A DNA stretch of 64,000 nt, from the NCBI GenBank assembly GCA_963807065.1, contig CAWDZQ010000003.1, positions 62,001 through 126,000 on the forward strand. Reading direction: 5' to 3'. Below, one piece after another: positions 49,601 to 60,101 of the stretch (position 1 is its first letter; each line of letters opens with the position of its first letter). The notes below the pieces were generated by a model. The model ran no database searches, was not told where the DNA came from, and worked only from the letters and a program-made list of their open reading frames with translations. Origin of the DNA: CAWAND01 sp963807065. Its GTDB lineage: Bacteria > Chloroflexota > Anaerolineae > Anaerolineales > E44-bin32. Both the position numbers and the translations under genes were made by a program.

Positions 49601-50537
49601 CTCGAAATGATGGCCGCGAGTTCGCCTGCGCCGATCACTCTGGAAGCCATCTGGCAAGCGCTCACGGAATCTGCCCATCTCCAGGAACTAGGATCCCAGC
49701 TACAAGAAGTCCAGGGTGAAGAGGTATTGCTGATCTCCGGGGTAGAAGGCGTACAAGATCGCACGCCCATCACCGTTTCGCGGCGTCTTTATGAGGAGGG
49801 CCTCCCCGATGGGACGGCACCCCACTTTGCATCCTACGGCGATCCGGTATTCGGAGCTCTGCTTGATCATTTCGCCGAATACGAGCTGCCCGAATCGGCC
49901 ATACGCCTCTCACTCAAAGCAGAAGACTTTGACACAGAAACTGTAGGATTCGCGGTCCCCACCGCAGGACCGGATGGTAGGAGCACAAAAGTCGTCTGCA
50001 GCTGGGAGGATCTCGCCGGGCTAGACATCAACAACACAAGCTCATTGGCAGAGGGTTCGGTCAGCGAGGCTGAGGCTGAGCTCACGCAGAGGACAGTCGA
50101 CGCGCTGCAAGTGGCAAGAGCTGTACCGAAGATCGAACGGGACAACTTGAGAGCAGGAAAAGCTCAGCTCTCGTTCGGCATCATGGTGGCCATGCATGTC
50201 CTTGAACGGTGGGCAGGAGATAACTTCTGGTCCACAGTGGAAGAGATGGAGGCCCAGCTAGGTGGTTCCGAACCCGTAAATGTAGCGGGTCTTCCGGCGG
50301 AGTGGATGCGAAGCATAGAGAACGAACTGCTCTTCGACGTCAAGGTGCCCAAGTCGGGCCAGAGCGCATCGGTGATCGCCTGGCCAATTCTCATGAGATC
50401 CGCTCTCGGGGCGGCCAAGCGACAGGCTGATGGCCTGAAGAATTCGCAAGTCGCAGCTCACTGTAGAGCAAGTCTTGGCACGCATGAAGCGGCAGCTAGA
50501 GCTAGGACAGGCGGAGTATGAAAGCCTCGAATTCTGA
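46621..50537 (+). pseudogene. PLD-SNF2 helicase (anti-phage type), frameshifted N-terminal two thirds
   Basis: About 3.9 kb. The N-terminal phospholipase-D-like part: FHDFYIPALRRSVGYDRMAG, HEKSAIFTDQDG and GSLNKSQRALVHNAEN (HKD-type His...Lys). Then the SNF2 helicase: MLCDEVGLGKTIEEG (47580-47625), IVLIDEAHACP (about 47908) and the second RecA domain with TDAAAEGLNLQTANLI and QRIGRLDRIGQ (49199-49320). The segment 49070-50445 is open; one frameshift near 50445 hides the true end (RMKRQLELGQAEYESLEF, stop 50537). Fusion of PLD and SNF2 modules matches a known defence helicase class related to DISARM DrmC/DrmD. Several upstream frame changes. Confidence 0.82.
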
Positions 50538-50637
50538 ATGGGGAGGGAGAAGGCATCTTGCGATGGTTCGAGCCGCATTTGTAGACGCAAATCTGGCCTA
50601 AGCTGCCCAATAATGCGGTGGAATGTGACATGCTGAC

Positions 50638-51113
50638 ATGACCAGAAGCCGTCGTCACCTTCAGTCCTTGGCTTGCCTGGGAAACGCGGCTCGCCTTTGC
50701 GGATTCCCGTCTTCCTGGCGTGTATATGCTTGCCAGAATTCGAGCGGAAGCCTGATATCCTGCCAGACCTCGAACACCTGCAGGAGGAGAGCGTCCATAT
50801 TGGCGAGACCACGCGTAACACACTCAGGGGGCGGTGGACCCAATTTGATCAAGCGGCTTTCCGTGGCAGGAGAGGCCATTCCGGCGGACGAACCTACCGA
50901 TCTATATTCGGGTCCTCGCCCGACAAACTCTACGTGAGTGGGTATACCCCCACGGAAACTGAGCCGGGCCTTAGGGCGGTCTCCATCAAGTTCCTGGAGA
51001 GGGAACTTATCTGGGATTTCGCTCAGCGATGGGGCCGCCCGCCAAAGTCCAACAAGCGGCAGAGGCTCAACAAGGAGGGCCGAAATGACGAGTGGCGGTG
51101 TGGGTCGAATTGA
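50638..51113 (+). pseudogene. GIY-YIG-like nuclease, frameshifted
   Basis: In one frame WLAWETRLAFADSRLPGVYM leads to GVYMLARI; in the next frame HIGETTRNTLRGRW and GRRGHSGGRTYRSIF follow. The order PGVYxLA ... xIGET is the GIY-YIG nuclease core, and GHSGG is typical of one of its small families. A frame change lies near 50750. The 3' end overlaps the DUF4268 start. Assignment is by motif only. Confidence 0.5.
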
Positions 51114-52044
51114 ACAGGTAGAGCTCCGCGATTTATTTACCCGCGAAGCGCAGGACTTCACGCCTTGGCTGGCTTCCAATCTGGACCAGCTCTCCGAGCA
51201 ACTCGGTATCGAGATTGTGGACCCCGAGGTTGAAAAGCGGGTTGGTGACTTCTCGCTAGATATCTTGGGCAGAGATGTCAACACACGCGACATCGTTGCT
51301 ATCGAAAACCAGCTGCAACCGTCCGACCATACTCATCTCGGTCAGTTGATCACTTACGCATCGGGAGTCGAGGCGGGGATCGTGGTGTGGATCGCCCCTG
51401 AGATCAGGATGGAACACCAACAAGCTCTGGATTGGTTGAACGAGAATAGCGACACGTCATTCTTCGGTGTTGAACTCCGGGCGATTCGCATTGGGGGATC
51501 GGATCCGGCCGTCGACTTTCGCGTCAAGGTTGCGCCCAATGACTGGCAAAGGGGCGTGAAGCAGGCAGCCAGACACGGCGAGGCTTCGCCTAGGAACGAG
51601 CAGTACAGACAGTTCTTTGCGGAGCTTCTTGACCAGTATTGGGTAAACCACCCGGAGAGAAGGAAGCCGAAGGCCCAACTCCAAAGTTGGTTTGCATTTG
51701 GCGCCGGAAAATCAGGCTTCATTTTCGGGTGGGCTTTCAAAACACAGAGCAGGTTCTCAACCGAGCTCTATATTGATACAGGGCAGACGCCGCAAGTCAA
51801 CTCAGACTACCTAAATCAACTTCGGGAACTGCTCGGTGAGCAGCCGGATGGTCTGACGGACCTGCATTGGGAAGAGCTTCCACACGCAAGGGCCTGCAGG
51901 ATCGCCTTGTACACAGATGGAGACATCGAGTTGGCAAGCGAAGATTCGCTGGAACGCAAGAGATTGTTGAGTTGGGGGTCTGAGCGGATGATCCGCTTCG
52001 AGGGCGTTTTTGCGGATGCAATTCGCCAACTTCAAACCCCTTGA
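51085..52044 (+). CDS. DUF4268 nuclease-like protein (intact)
   Basis: 319 residues, the only gene in the island with no frameshift visible. The N-terminal half has VGDFSLDILGRDV, VAIENQLQPSDHTHLGQLITY and the hydrophobic strand AGIVVWIAPEI, an arrangement of PD-(D/E)XK-like folds (Asp...Glu-x-Gln here). The C-terminal half (about 175-300) matches DUF4268: FFAELLDQYW, FGAGKSGF, YIDTG. DUF4268 proteins occur beside restriction enzymes. Start at 51085 has AGGAGGG 5 bases upstream; the longer frame from 50938 is not used. Confidence 0.85.
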   Translation: MTSGGVGRIEQVELRDLFTREAQDFTPWLASNLDQLSEQLGIEIVDPEVEKRVGDFSLDILGRDVNTRDIVAIENQLQPSDHTHLGQLITYASGVEAGIVVWIAPEIRMEHQQALDWLNENSDTSFFGVELRAIRIGGSDPAVDFRVKVAPNDWQRGVKQAARHGEASPRNEQYRQFFAELLDQYWVNHPERRKPKAQLQSWFAFGAGKSGFIFGWAFKTQSRFSTELYIDTGQTPQVNSDYLNQLRELLGEQPDGLTDLHWEELPHARACRIALYTDGDIELASEDSLERKRLLSWGSERMIRFEGVFADAIRQLQTP

Positions 52045-52087
52045 ACTTAACATCCTGTTCCAAATTGGAGGGAGACTGATCTGAGCT

Positions 52088-54190
52088 ATGGCAATGAGTA
52101 ACGTGGACGTTAGTGATGTCAGAGAAATGATTATCAGGTTCTACCCTGAGTGGGCAGGATTCCGTGATCCGCGCTTTGTCTCCGATGAAATCGACTACAA
52201 GCAAGCAACAGTACGGAAGGTCAAGGAACAAATCGCCCAGCCTGTGCTGGAAGCAATGATCACGTCAGGCAAACTGGACGAAGCCATTGAGATCATCAAG
52301 AAGCTTGGGTGGGATAACAATTTGCTCTGGCGAAGTGTTCCCCTTGAAGGGGATCTGAATGTCCTTCATCAGCGGAATCTGGATAAAGTAGCTTTTCTAG
52401 AGGCATTCCGGGACTTGCTCTACGGCCAAGAACCTGTCGAAACACGGCTCGATGCATACTCAAACTACATCGATGGAGCGGGTCTGCCCAACAAGTGGAC
52501 TTTCCCAACTTATTTCCTATTCTTTGCTCATCCTGAGACTGAGCTGTTCGTCAAGCCCCAGGCGACGAAGTGGTTTCTAGAAACTATCGGATCAGACAAC
52601 CAACTCGGAAGCCACCCAAACGGTGCTATCTACGGGGAAGTCAAGCGGGTCTTGAAAGAGGCTGGCGAAGCCCTGGATGTTGACGGCATCCGTGACATGA
52701 TCGACCTGCAAAGTCTATTGTGGGTCGCCTACTCAGCAAGCAAACAGAAACTCCAGGAGTTGGGACATCCTTTTTGCGACATGTTCTCAGGATTGGATGA
52801 GGCTGGCTGGGCCTTCGATCTCATGCTTGAAGCTGCGGGAATGTTAGGCATCGATGGCCCCGAGGATCCTTTGGCCGCATACACTCTCCAAGAGAGGGGG
52901 AACGAGTACTGGCTGCACTTTGACTACGGGAACTGGTTGGCGCTTGGCTTTGCTGGCCAGAACGGGGGGGTCACCCAAGTCGACATGGCCCTGTGCGGCG
53001 CCCCTGAGGGGATGACCCAGATATATGATTTCAGCTTCAAGGTTGCTTCCAACGAGCAACAAGTGAACCTGTACGGATTCCCTGCCGCAGAAGTAATGGA
53101 CAGGATAGAGGAAGTGGAAGCTTTAATGCATGATAGTCTACCGCGACTGAGGAACGATTCGGTGACTGGAAGGGGAGTCCGTACCGTAGCTCAAACATCG
53201 CTCAATTGGCGAAGGCGGTATTTGACGATGAGGAAAGGGAGAGACTATTCAGGGAGGGATACCGTGGCGAGGTCAGCAAGGTTGTCAAAGAACCGCCTAG
53301 AGAAATCGAGCGAGCCTTATCTCCTGGCGGAACCCAAGGAGTTCTCACCCCGATACAGCCAGCTTTGTCGCTTGGGGAACTTTCCGAGGAGACGGGAATC
53401 GAGGAGGAGCGACTGCGGGCATGGGTCAGGGCGATCGAACGCAAACGGCAAGCCATTTTCTATGGCCCGCCGGGCACCGGGAAGACGTATCTTGCGAAGA
53501 AGCTCGCTCAACATATAGCAGGAGGTGGGGACGGCTTTGTCGATTTCGTCCAGTTTCATCCAGCCTATGCGTATGAGGATTTCATTCAGGGCATTCGTCC
53601 CAAGACAACCGAGGATGGAAACCTCATCTATCCGCTTGTCCCCGGGAGATTCCTTGAATTCTGCCATGCGGCCGGTGACCGGGATGGTGAGTGCGTCTTG
53701 GTCATAGACGAGATCAATCGGGCAAACCTGGCCCGTGTTTTCGGTGAGTTGATGTATCTACTTGAGTATCGGGCTCCGAAATCCCACTGGCGGCAGGCGA
53801 GAGGTTCACAATTCCCAAAAACGTTCGTATCATCGGAACCGAACACGGCCGACCGATCCATTGCGCTTGTCGACCATGCACTCCGGCGTCGTTTTGCGTT
53901 TCTTAGACTTCAGCCCGAGTTTGAGATCCTCAGGCGCTTCCACGAACGCAACAATACCGGTGTCAGGCTCGAAGGCCTGATCGAACTAATCGAAGGCGTC
54001 AACAGGAATGATCATTTTAACTACTCGTTGGGTATCACGTTCTTCATGCGCCCGACCTCGACAATGAGATCTCTGACATCTGGAAACTCGAAGTTGAGCC
54101 CTATCTGGAGGATACTTCTTTGACAAGCCCTCAAGAGTTGATGAATTCCGTTGGCGAAATGTAGAGGCAAGCTTCGTTGGGAATTTCTAG
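52088..54190 (+). pseudogene. McrB-type GTPase/AAA+ restriction subunit, frameshifted
   Basis: A 370-residue N-terminal region (52088-53200; for example FPTYFLFFAHPETELF, YDFSFKVASNEQQ) is followed, after a frame change near 53205, by the AAA+ motor. Walker A is YGPPGTGKTY (53460-53490), then VQFHPAYAYEDFIQG and VLVIDEINRANLARVFGE. Between about 53777 and 53840 two compensating frame changes scramble the stretch that should read IPKNVRIIGTMNTADRS; the second removes its Met. A final change near 54060 gives VEPYLEDTSFDKPSRVDEF, ending at 54190. McrB uses GTP to drive the McrC nuclease against modified DNA. The McrC gene overlaps it. Confidence 0.82.
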
Positions 54191-55386
54191 CAACTCGACC
54201 GTCGTCGAGCTGGTTGAGTATCAACCGAAACGGCTGCCTGCAAGCACAATTTCTCAAGTCGAAGGTTTGCGGCTCTGGCGTGAGTATTCGGGAAGGCTCG
54301 AAGTGGAGTTTCCTGGTCCGAAGACGGGTAGTGAATGGGAAATCACATCTCTTGGTTATGTGGGACACATCCCAGTCAGGGGTGATTTCTCCCTTCACAT
54401 CTATCCAAAAGTTGCCATTTCCAACGTCTTCCGCATGATGGAGTACGCGTACTCGCTAAAGAGTTTGAACCTGCTTGATGGTCAGTACGCGGCCAGCTCG
54501 CTTGAGGAATTTTACAGAGCACTCGCGGAAGTTCTTGCAGAGGGTGTTATATCGCGGTCGAAAGGGCTTCTACAGGGCCTACGTAGATCGAAACGGTGAA
54601 CTCCCGTATTTGTCAGGGAGGATCAATATCAATCACCTTGCAAGGCGTCCGTGGTCCGTTCGGCGTGAGTGTGCTTTCCAAGAGCACACGCCTGATGTCG
54701 ACGTCAACCAGGTACTGGCTTGGACCTTGTTTCTCATAGCACGGACAGGCCTCTGTTCGGGATATTCAGCTCAAATCGTGAGGAGAGCTTTTCGAGATCT
54801 AGGCTTTGTCACGCTCAGGCGTTTTGAACCAGAAGACTGCATTGATCGAGACTACAACCGACTAAATGAGGACTACGAGCCGCTACATCACCTTTGCCGC
54901 TTCTTTCTCGAAAACACTGGACCCACTCACACTAGAGGGGACAAGCAAATGTCGGCCTTCCTGATCAATATGGCGGGCCTTTATGAACACTTTGTTGCAG
55001 AATGGCTTGGCACACATCTTCCTGCAGGGCTTGACCTGGAAGTGCAGGAAACGGTGAGGCTCTCCAAAGAAGGCGACATCAAATTCGCTATTGATCTCGT
55101 CGTAAGCGACAGGCGAAGTGGTGAGGCTCTGGCGGTGCTCGACACGAAATACAAGGCCCCATCTGGCCCTTCGGCAGATGACCTGCAACAAGTGATAGCC
55201 TATGCTCAGATCAAGCGCTGCAAAGAAGCGCTACTCATCTATCCGGGAAAGTCGACGCCCAACACCTTGTACCACGCCGACGATATCACCGTCCGCGCTT
55301 TGGCGTTCAGCCTGGACGGGGACCTGGAAGCAGCCGGACGGGAAATCCTCGGTGGTTTGATGAAGGCTTTGGAGGGCAGAGCCTGA
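54177..55386 (+). pseudogene. McrC-type nuclease subunit, one frameshift
   Basis: TTG start at 54177 inside the McrB end. VELVEYQPKRLP, then LGYVGHIPVRGDFSLHIYPK as in McrC/DUF2357 proteins. Frame breaks at GGG 54564-54566; one G fewer restores KGFYRAYVDRNGELPYLSGR. After that the C-terminal nuclease domain is open: LYEHFVAEWL, IKFAIDLVVSD and VLDTKYK, i.e. PD-(D/E)XK with D...D-x-K. Ends at 55386. With McrB it forms a modification-dependent restriction enzyme. Confidence 0.85.
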
Positions 55387-55494
55387 CATTCGATAGGTGC
55401 TGGAAGGGGCGGGGGCCTAGGGGAGCTGCGAACTGATCCGCGGATTCGACTTTGATGTGCAAGGGATGCCTAGTCAAGGACTTTCCTTCCCAAG

Positions 55495-56394
55495 ATGACG
55501 ATTGCCGGAACTCACGGCAAGATCAGCAGCACCGGCAGAAACCTCCACGATCAAATGGAGGATCTGCTCACGTCCGCTGTCTTTTCGGCCTGCAAGTACT
55601 TGCGACCCTCGACGCTCTTCTTACCGTTCATTGCCTCGGCGGAGTCGCAGAGTGGCGATAACCCTCCGAGAATCCTCGCCAAGAGTGCAGTCCAAACCAA
55701 GTACAACTTCTGGCCTTGGCTGGCACATGGGGAACCAGATCTGAGTGTAGCCATTCGAGATAAATCGGGCGAACTTCATCTGGTCATGGTCGAGCCTAAG
55801 TACTTCAGCGGGAAATCCAGTGCCGCTCTGGATGAGGATGACGTGGAGTTGGCGATGGCGCCGTCGGACCAGTTGGCGGCGGAGTATGAAGACCTCCTCA
55901 CCTTGGAACGACAGTTAAGACTCGGTGAATCGCGGTGAAGAGCCGGACTCTCTTTTATGTAACGGCCCATCGGAGCATTCCGGTTCACTCCTTCGAAGAA
56001 TCCATGCGCGAGATTCAGCGCTTTCATCCAGACCTGCCGGCTGGACCAGTGTACTGGACCAATTGGTTTGCCTTATTGCCAGTGATCGCAGCTGCGCATG
56101 AACTTGAGGAATGGGAAACTCCGATCATCGGGGACTTGCAAATCTCTTGGAGAAGAAAGGGTTCTATCCCTTCGGAGGTTTCGACGCTGTTCAGGCGTTG
56201 CCCGGTTTCGAGGATATCGCTTTCTTTTCCGTTGTCGGAGGATCACTTGGAGGGGCGTACAGTTGGCCCCTGCCTCGCACTGAACCCGTGGTTGTCTACA
56301 AAGGCACCGGGAGGGGTTCTCGCGTCGCTACTTCAGGACATTGACGACCGTCACATCCATCCGATCTGTCTACCGTACCGAGGGTGAGCTATGA
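55495..56394 (+). pseudogene. PD-(D/E)XK-like nuclease, frameshifted
   Basis: About 299 residues when stitched. The N-terminal half (open to 55938) shows GEPDLSVAIRD...LHLVMVEPKYFSGK, a PD...ExK nuclease pattern. The second half begins in another frame (TLFYVTAHRSIPVHSFEESM), followed by KKGFYPFGGFDAV and the end FRTLTTVTSIRSVYRTEGEL. Frame changes near 55935, 56150 and 56310. The final TGA overlaps the next ATG (ATGA), suggesting an operon. Confidence 0.6.
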
Positions 56395-56927
56395 GTAAGA
56401 TATCCGAGAACATCCAAGCGACGTTCGAGAATATGGTCAAGATTTACGAGGAGACGGCCTGGCTCTTCCTCGACGCAGATGATCTAATGGCCCGCAACGG
56501 ACACAGTGTCTTGCGAGGGTCGTCGATCGAATTGAGGCCTCGAAAAGTCTGAACTCACCGAAGCACTGGCCAACATTCTCGGGCGTCCGCTACTATGTCT
56601 TCGGGAGGAATCCGAAGCTCGCAAGAGCCATCGACATCTACTTCTACAACTCTCGAAATGCCCCGACACATCCAAAGCTCGTTCTTGCGACAATGATCGG
56701 TGCAGATGAAGATGACAGCGATTCTGAAGTGAACCCGCTTGGGGTTCTTGGAGACGTTTGGTACAAACAGGTCCCCAAACAAGGGGCGGGAATAGAGTAT
56801 GCATTTGGTGAGGTCCCGCGGAGTGAAATCGGGGCGACTGCGGGCGATGTTGTTAGAGGATGTCCCTGACTATGAGAACTTGGAATCCAAGGTGATCAAC
56901 CCACTTCTGGAAATGGAGTTGCAATAG
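56391..56927 (+). pseudogene. Unrecognised island protein, frameshifted
   Basis: About 178 residues when stitched: MSKISENIQATFENMVKIYE, LFLDADDLM, then in a second frame HWPTFSGVRYYVFGRNP, ARAIDIYFYNSRN and PLGVLGDVWYKQV, ending YENLESKVINPLLEMELQ. No domain known to me. Coupled to the PD-(D/E)XK-like gene by ATGA. Confidence 0.55.
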
Positions 56928-56953
56928 TGATATGCTCGTAAGATGCTCCGCTG

Positions 56954-57861
56954 ATGGACCACGACCTCCAAATCCGCCTGGCCGCCTTCAATTGGCTGGC
57001 CGAGCAAACGGATATCCACGGGGACGTCCTGGATTGGACCCTCTTGAAGAAAGGATTCGGCTTTCAAAGCGAGCGGGTCAACGTCGTCTCTCCGCAAGGC
57101 ATCTTCACCCCAGGCCAGACTGATCTGCCCCTCAGCATCCGGACGGCGACAAAGGGTCCCTACGACGACAGCTTCGTCCACGGCCGGTTTCTCGAGTATC
57201 GCTACCGTGGCACGGATCCCCAGCATCGGGACAATGTCGGTCTGCGTAAGTTGATGGAGCAGAGCCGGCCCCTGATCTACTTCTTCGGCTTAGTTCCTGG
57301 CCGCTACCTGGCGGTATGGCCGGTGTATATCGTCGGCGACGATCCCAATCGCCTGACGTTCGACGTGGCCGTCGACGATTTCGAGCGGATCCAGCTTGCT
57401 GTCGATGATAAATCGGCGGTAGCGGAGAGGCCCGATGCCAGACGCGCCTACGTGACCTCGACAGTGCGGACGCGCTTGCATCAGCGGTCTTTCCGCGAAC
57501 GGGTGATCGAAGCCTATCGAAAGACGTGCGCCTTTTGCCGGCTACGACACCGGGAGCTCCTCGACGCGGCCCACATCATCCCCGATTCGGAGCAGGGTGG
57601 GGAGCCCCTGATCAGCAACGGCCTCGCCCTGTGCAAGCTCCACCACGCCGCCTTCGACAGCTTGATGCTCGGGGTCACGCCGGATTACGTAGATTCGAGT
57701 ACGGGAAGATGTCCTGAACGAAGAGGATGGCCCGATGCTCCAATTCTGGTCTTCAGGGGCTGCACGATCAAAAGGTCATTCTGCCGCACGTTCAGGCCAA
57801 CTGGCCCAGCCGGGATGCCCTGGCCTGGAGATACGATCGATTTCTCTCCCAAATCCCCTAG
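56954..57861 (+). pseudogene. HNH endonuclease, C-terminal frameshifts
   Basis: Open until about 57690: N-terminal region (LQIRLAAFNWLAEQTDIHG, RGTDPQHRDNVGLRKLMEQ, a modified-base-reading type fold) and then the HNH nuclease with C-x-x-C-like AFCRLRHRELLDAAHIIPD and LCKLHHAAFDSLMLG. After two frame changes (near 57693 and 57761) the original end is readable: VREDVLNEEDGPML, then HVQANWPSRDALAWRYDRFL, stop at 57861. Catalytic residues precede the breaks, so the truncated product may be active. Likely a restriction endonuclease at the right edge of the island. Confidence 0.82.
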
Positions 57862-57939
57862 CCATGGGCCCGTCACTCCGATCGCTTCGAGACTCTCAAT
57901 GGCCCTTGATGCCAATCACCATCGCCGGCAGGTACGGCT

Positions 57940-59578
57940 CTAATTCAACGGTGTCCCACAATCAGTGAACCACTTGACTTGGCCATCTTCCATCAGCAGG
58001 TGCAGGCTGCCGGTCGTGGGGGTGCCCAGCGCCTGGAGCGTGATGTCGACCAGGATCGAGTCCGGTATGGTCGTCGTCACCCCATCGGTGTTGTAGTTGA
58101 AGACCTCGGGATAGGTCAGCGACTGCACCTGGATGTCGGTGGCCGTGCCGGCGTGGGTCTCCAGGTACGAACGGCACTGGCCCTCCCCGTAGCGGTCCAG
58201 CGTGGCCTCGGCCAGATGGTCCACCAGAAAATCCACATCCTGCATTTCCTGCGCTTGGGAGAACTGGCCGATGAACGTTCGCGCTTGCGCCTCGACATCC
58301 ACCATTTGGGTGGGCGTCGCCTCAGAAGTCGCCGCGGCCGCCTCGGTGGCGGTCGGGCTGCCCCCAGGGGCGCTGGTCTGCCCCCCCTGCGGGCCGGCTA
58401 GGGTCAGGCCGGTGTCGTCGAAGGGCTGGAGCGGCTCTGTGGGGTTGGCGCCGGTGACGTCGCCGGTGGAGGTTTCGGGAGCGTAGCTCCCATCGGTCAG
58501 GAAGGCCGACATGCGGAAGGTGGCTTGGCTCGGATCGCCGATTTCATCGGCGGAGAGGATGAAGGTGATCGTGTTGCCCTCGACCACGGCCCGCGCCGTG
58601 GAGGGGAAGGGCCGGCGGGAAGCGTCGGTCGCGTGCAGCTCCCACAGACCGTACTCCGGATCCCCGAGCAGCTCGTACCACGTGTCCGACCCCTGGAAGT
58701 AGTCCCAGTCATACGGTGGCTGGGCGGTGAAGTTGTTGGACGGATCCCCGTCGCGGTCGATCACCAGGGCGTAGATGAGCATCGTGTCGCCGGTGGGGAT
58801 GGTGCGTGGCTGATCCGGCCCGAGTTCTGCCGACGGCGCCGGAATAGGCTCGGCCAACTGCATAGAGGCGATCAGTAGGTTGCCCGAGGTGGTTGGCAGA
58901 TGATCCTGGGCGCAGGCCACGGCGTGCGCCTTCCTGGCCTTACAACCAAAAAATGGATCGTTGTCCCACAGTGGGCCCGTGAGCTCGAGGGGCTTGACCT
59001 CGAAGGTGCCGGCGAAGTAGGAGCTGATGTCGACCATGGCGTTGAAGAGCTGCGCCTCGAGGTCGGACATGCTGTAGAGCTCGTCGTTTTCGCGGTCAAG
59101 GCGCATGAACTCCTCCAGCGTTGGCAGATCTCGTGCCGGGAGGCCCGCGTCCAGAAGCTGGCGTCCGAAGACCGCTCGCTCGGGAGGTAGCCTGACTCAG
59201 CAGATCCTCGGGCGACGGCGTGTTGGTAGCGATCGCCGTCGGGGTGGCGGCCAATGTGGGCAGCGTGCCCACCGTGGGGACTGGGTTGTTGACGGCCACG
59301 GCGCGTGACCCGCGCAGGCGCCAGTAGAGCAAACCGGCGAGGCATATGCAGAGGAATAGGGCTGCGATCGCACCCCCGATCACCAAGACGAGCGGGGATA
59401 TCGGAGAGCCTCCGCCGGGCAGGAAATTGAACAAGCCGGACCCACCAGTGCCAGCGCCGGCGGGTGAGGGGCCGGGTGGTTCCGGGGCGGCGTCCCCGGA
59501 CGGTTGGATTGTCTTCTGGAAAACCAGCCGGGAATCGGGCGCGTGCGCGGAAAACAGAACCGTCGGCGCGTAAAACAT
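57940..59578 (-). CDS. Thr/Pro-rich membrane protein with frameshift near 59190
   Basis: From ATG at 59578 (AAGGAG upstream): a cytoplasmic Gly/Pro-rich part, a membrane segment (LVLVIGGAIAALFLCICLA), a linker and PSPEDLLSQ. There the frame changes (59186-59192) and continues as ERAVFGRQLLDAG...LPTLEEFMRLDRENDELY into a long outer region to the stop at 57940. That region contains a beta domain (WELHATDASRRPF, ITFILSADEIG) and a C-terminal NTF2-like part with VDFLVDHLAEATLDRYG. Function unknown. One extra base explains the break. Confidence 0.7.
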
Positions 59579-60101
59579 GACAGCAGCACTCCTTGGCTTG
59601 GGAAAGGCCGTCAGGTGGGGATTGAAATGGGCACAGGTTGTAAGGAAGGTTAGAGAGGCCGCTCTCCCCGCGGGCAACTGGGCTATGGTAGCGGCAATTC
59701 TGCCGGCGGGCAACACCCAGTGCGGCTGGCCTCGATCCCCCTGACAACCCTTGGACCATGGATAATCTCTGTCCCACGGTCAGCTCTGAATGAGACCGAT
59801 GGCACTGAACGCCCTTGGATTGCCGAAGTCGTGTCTGTTCGGATCGGCGGCGGCGAAGCGAGCCCGCGGTGTACGTCAGCGTGAACAGACAATTCAGCGC
59901 TTTGGGTGGTTGAAGGGTCGCGGGACCCTTGTTAAACCTGAGATTGACCCTTTGGCAACGAAGCCTATACTCATTCGCGCCGGATGGGCTCAAGCGGGAC
60001 GAGCGCCGGACCCGGGCGATGCTCTCGAGTTGGTCCCCTGAGTGGTAGTGTGAACGCCAAACCCAAGCCGCTCTTCTTCGCCTAATCCAAGGAGACGAAA
60101 C
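59579..60101. other. Divergent intergenic region
   Basis: About 520 bases between two divergent genes. Only shadow frames on both strands. No clear promoter or repeat seen. Confidence 0.6.

Noticed and set aside
36697..57861. Island as a prophage or integrative element
   Set aside because: No integrase, tRNA edge, capsid or transfer gene was found; only defence-type genes.
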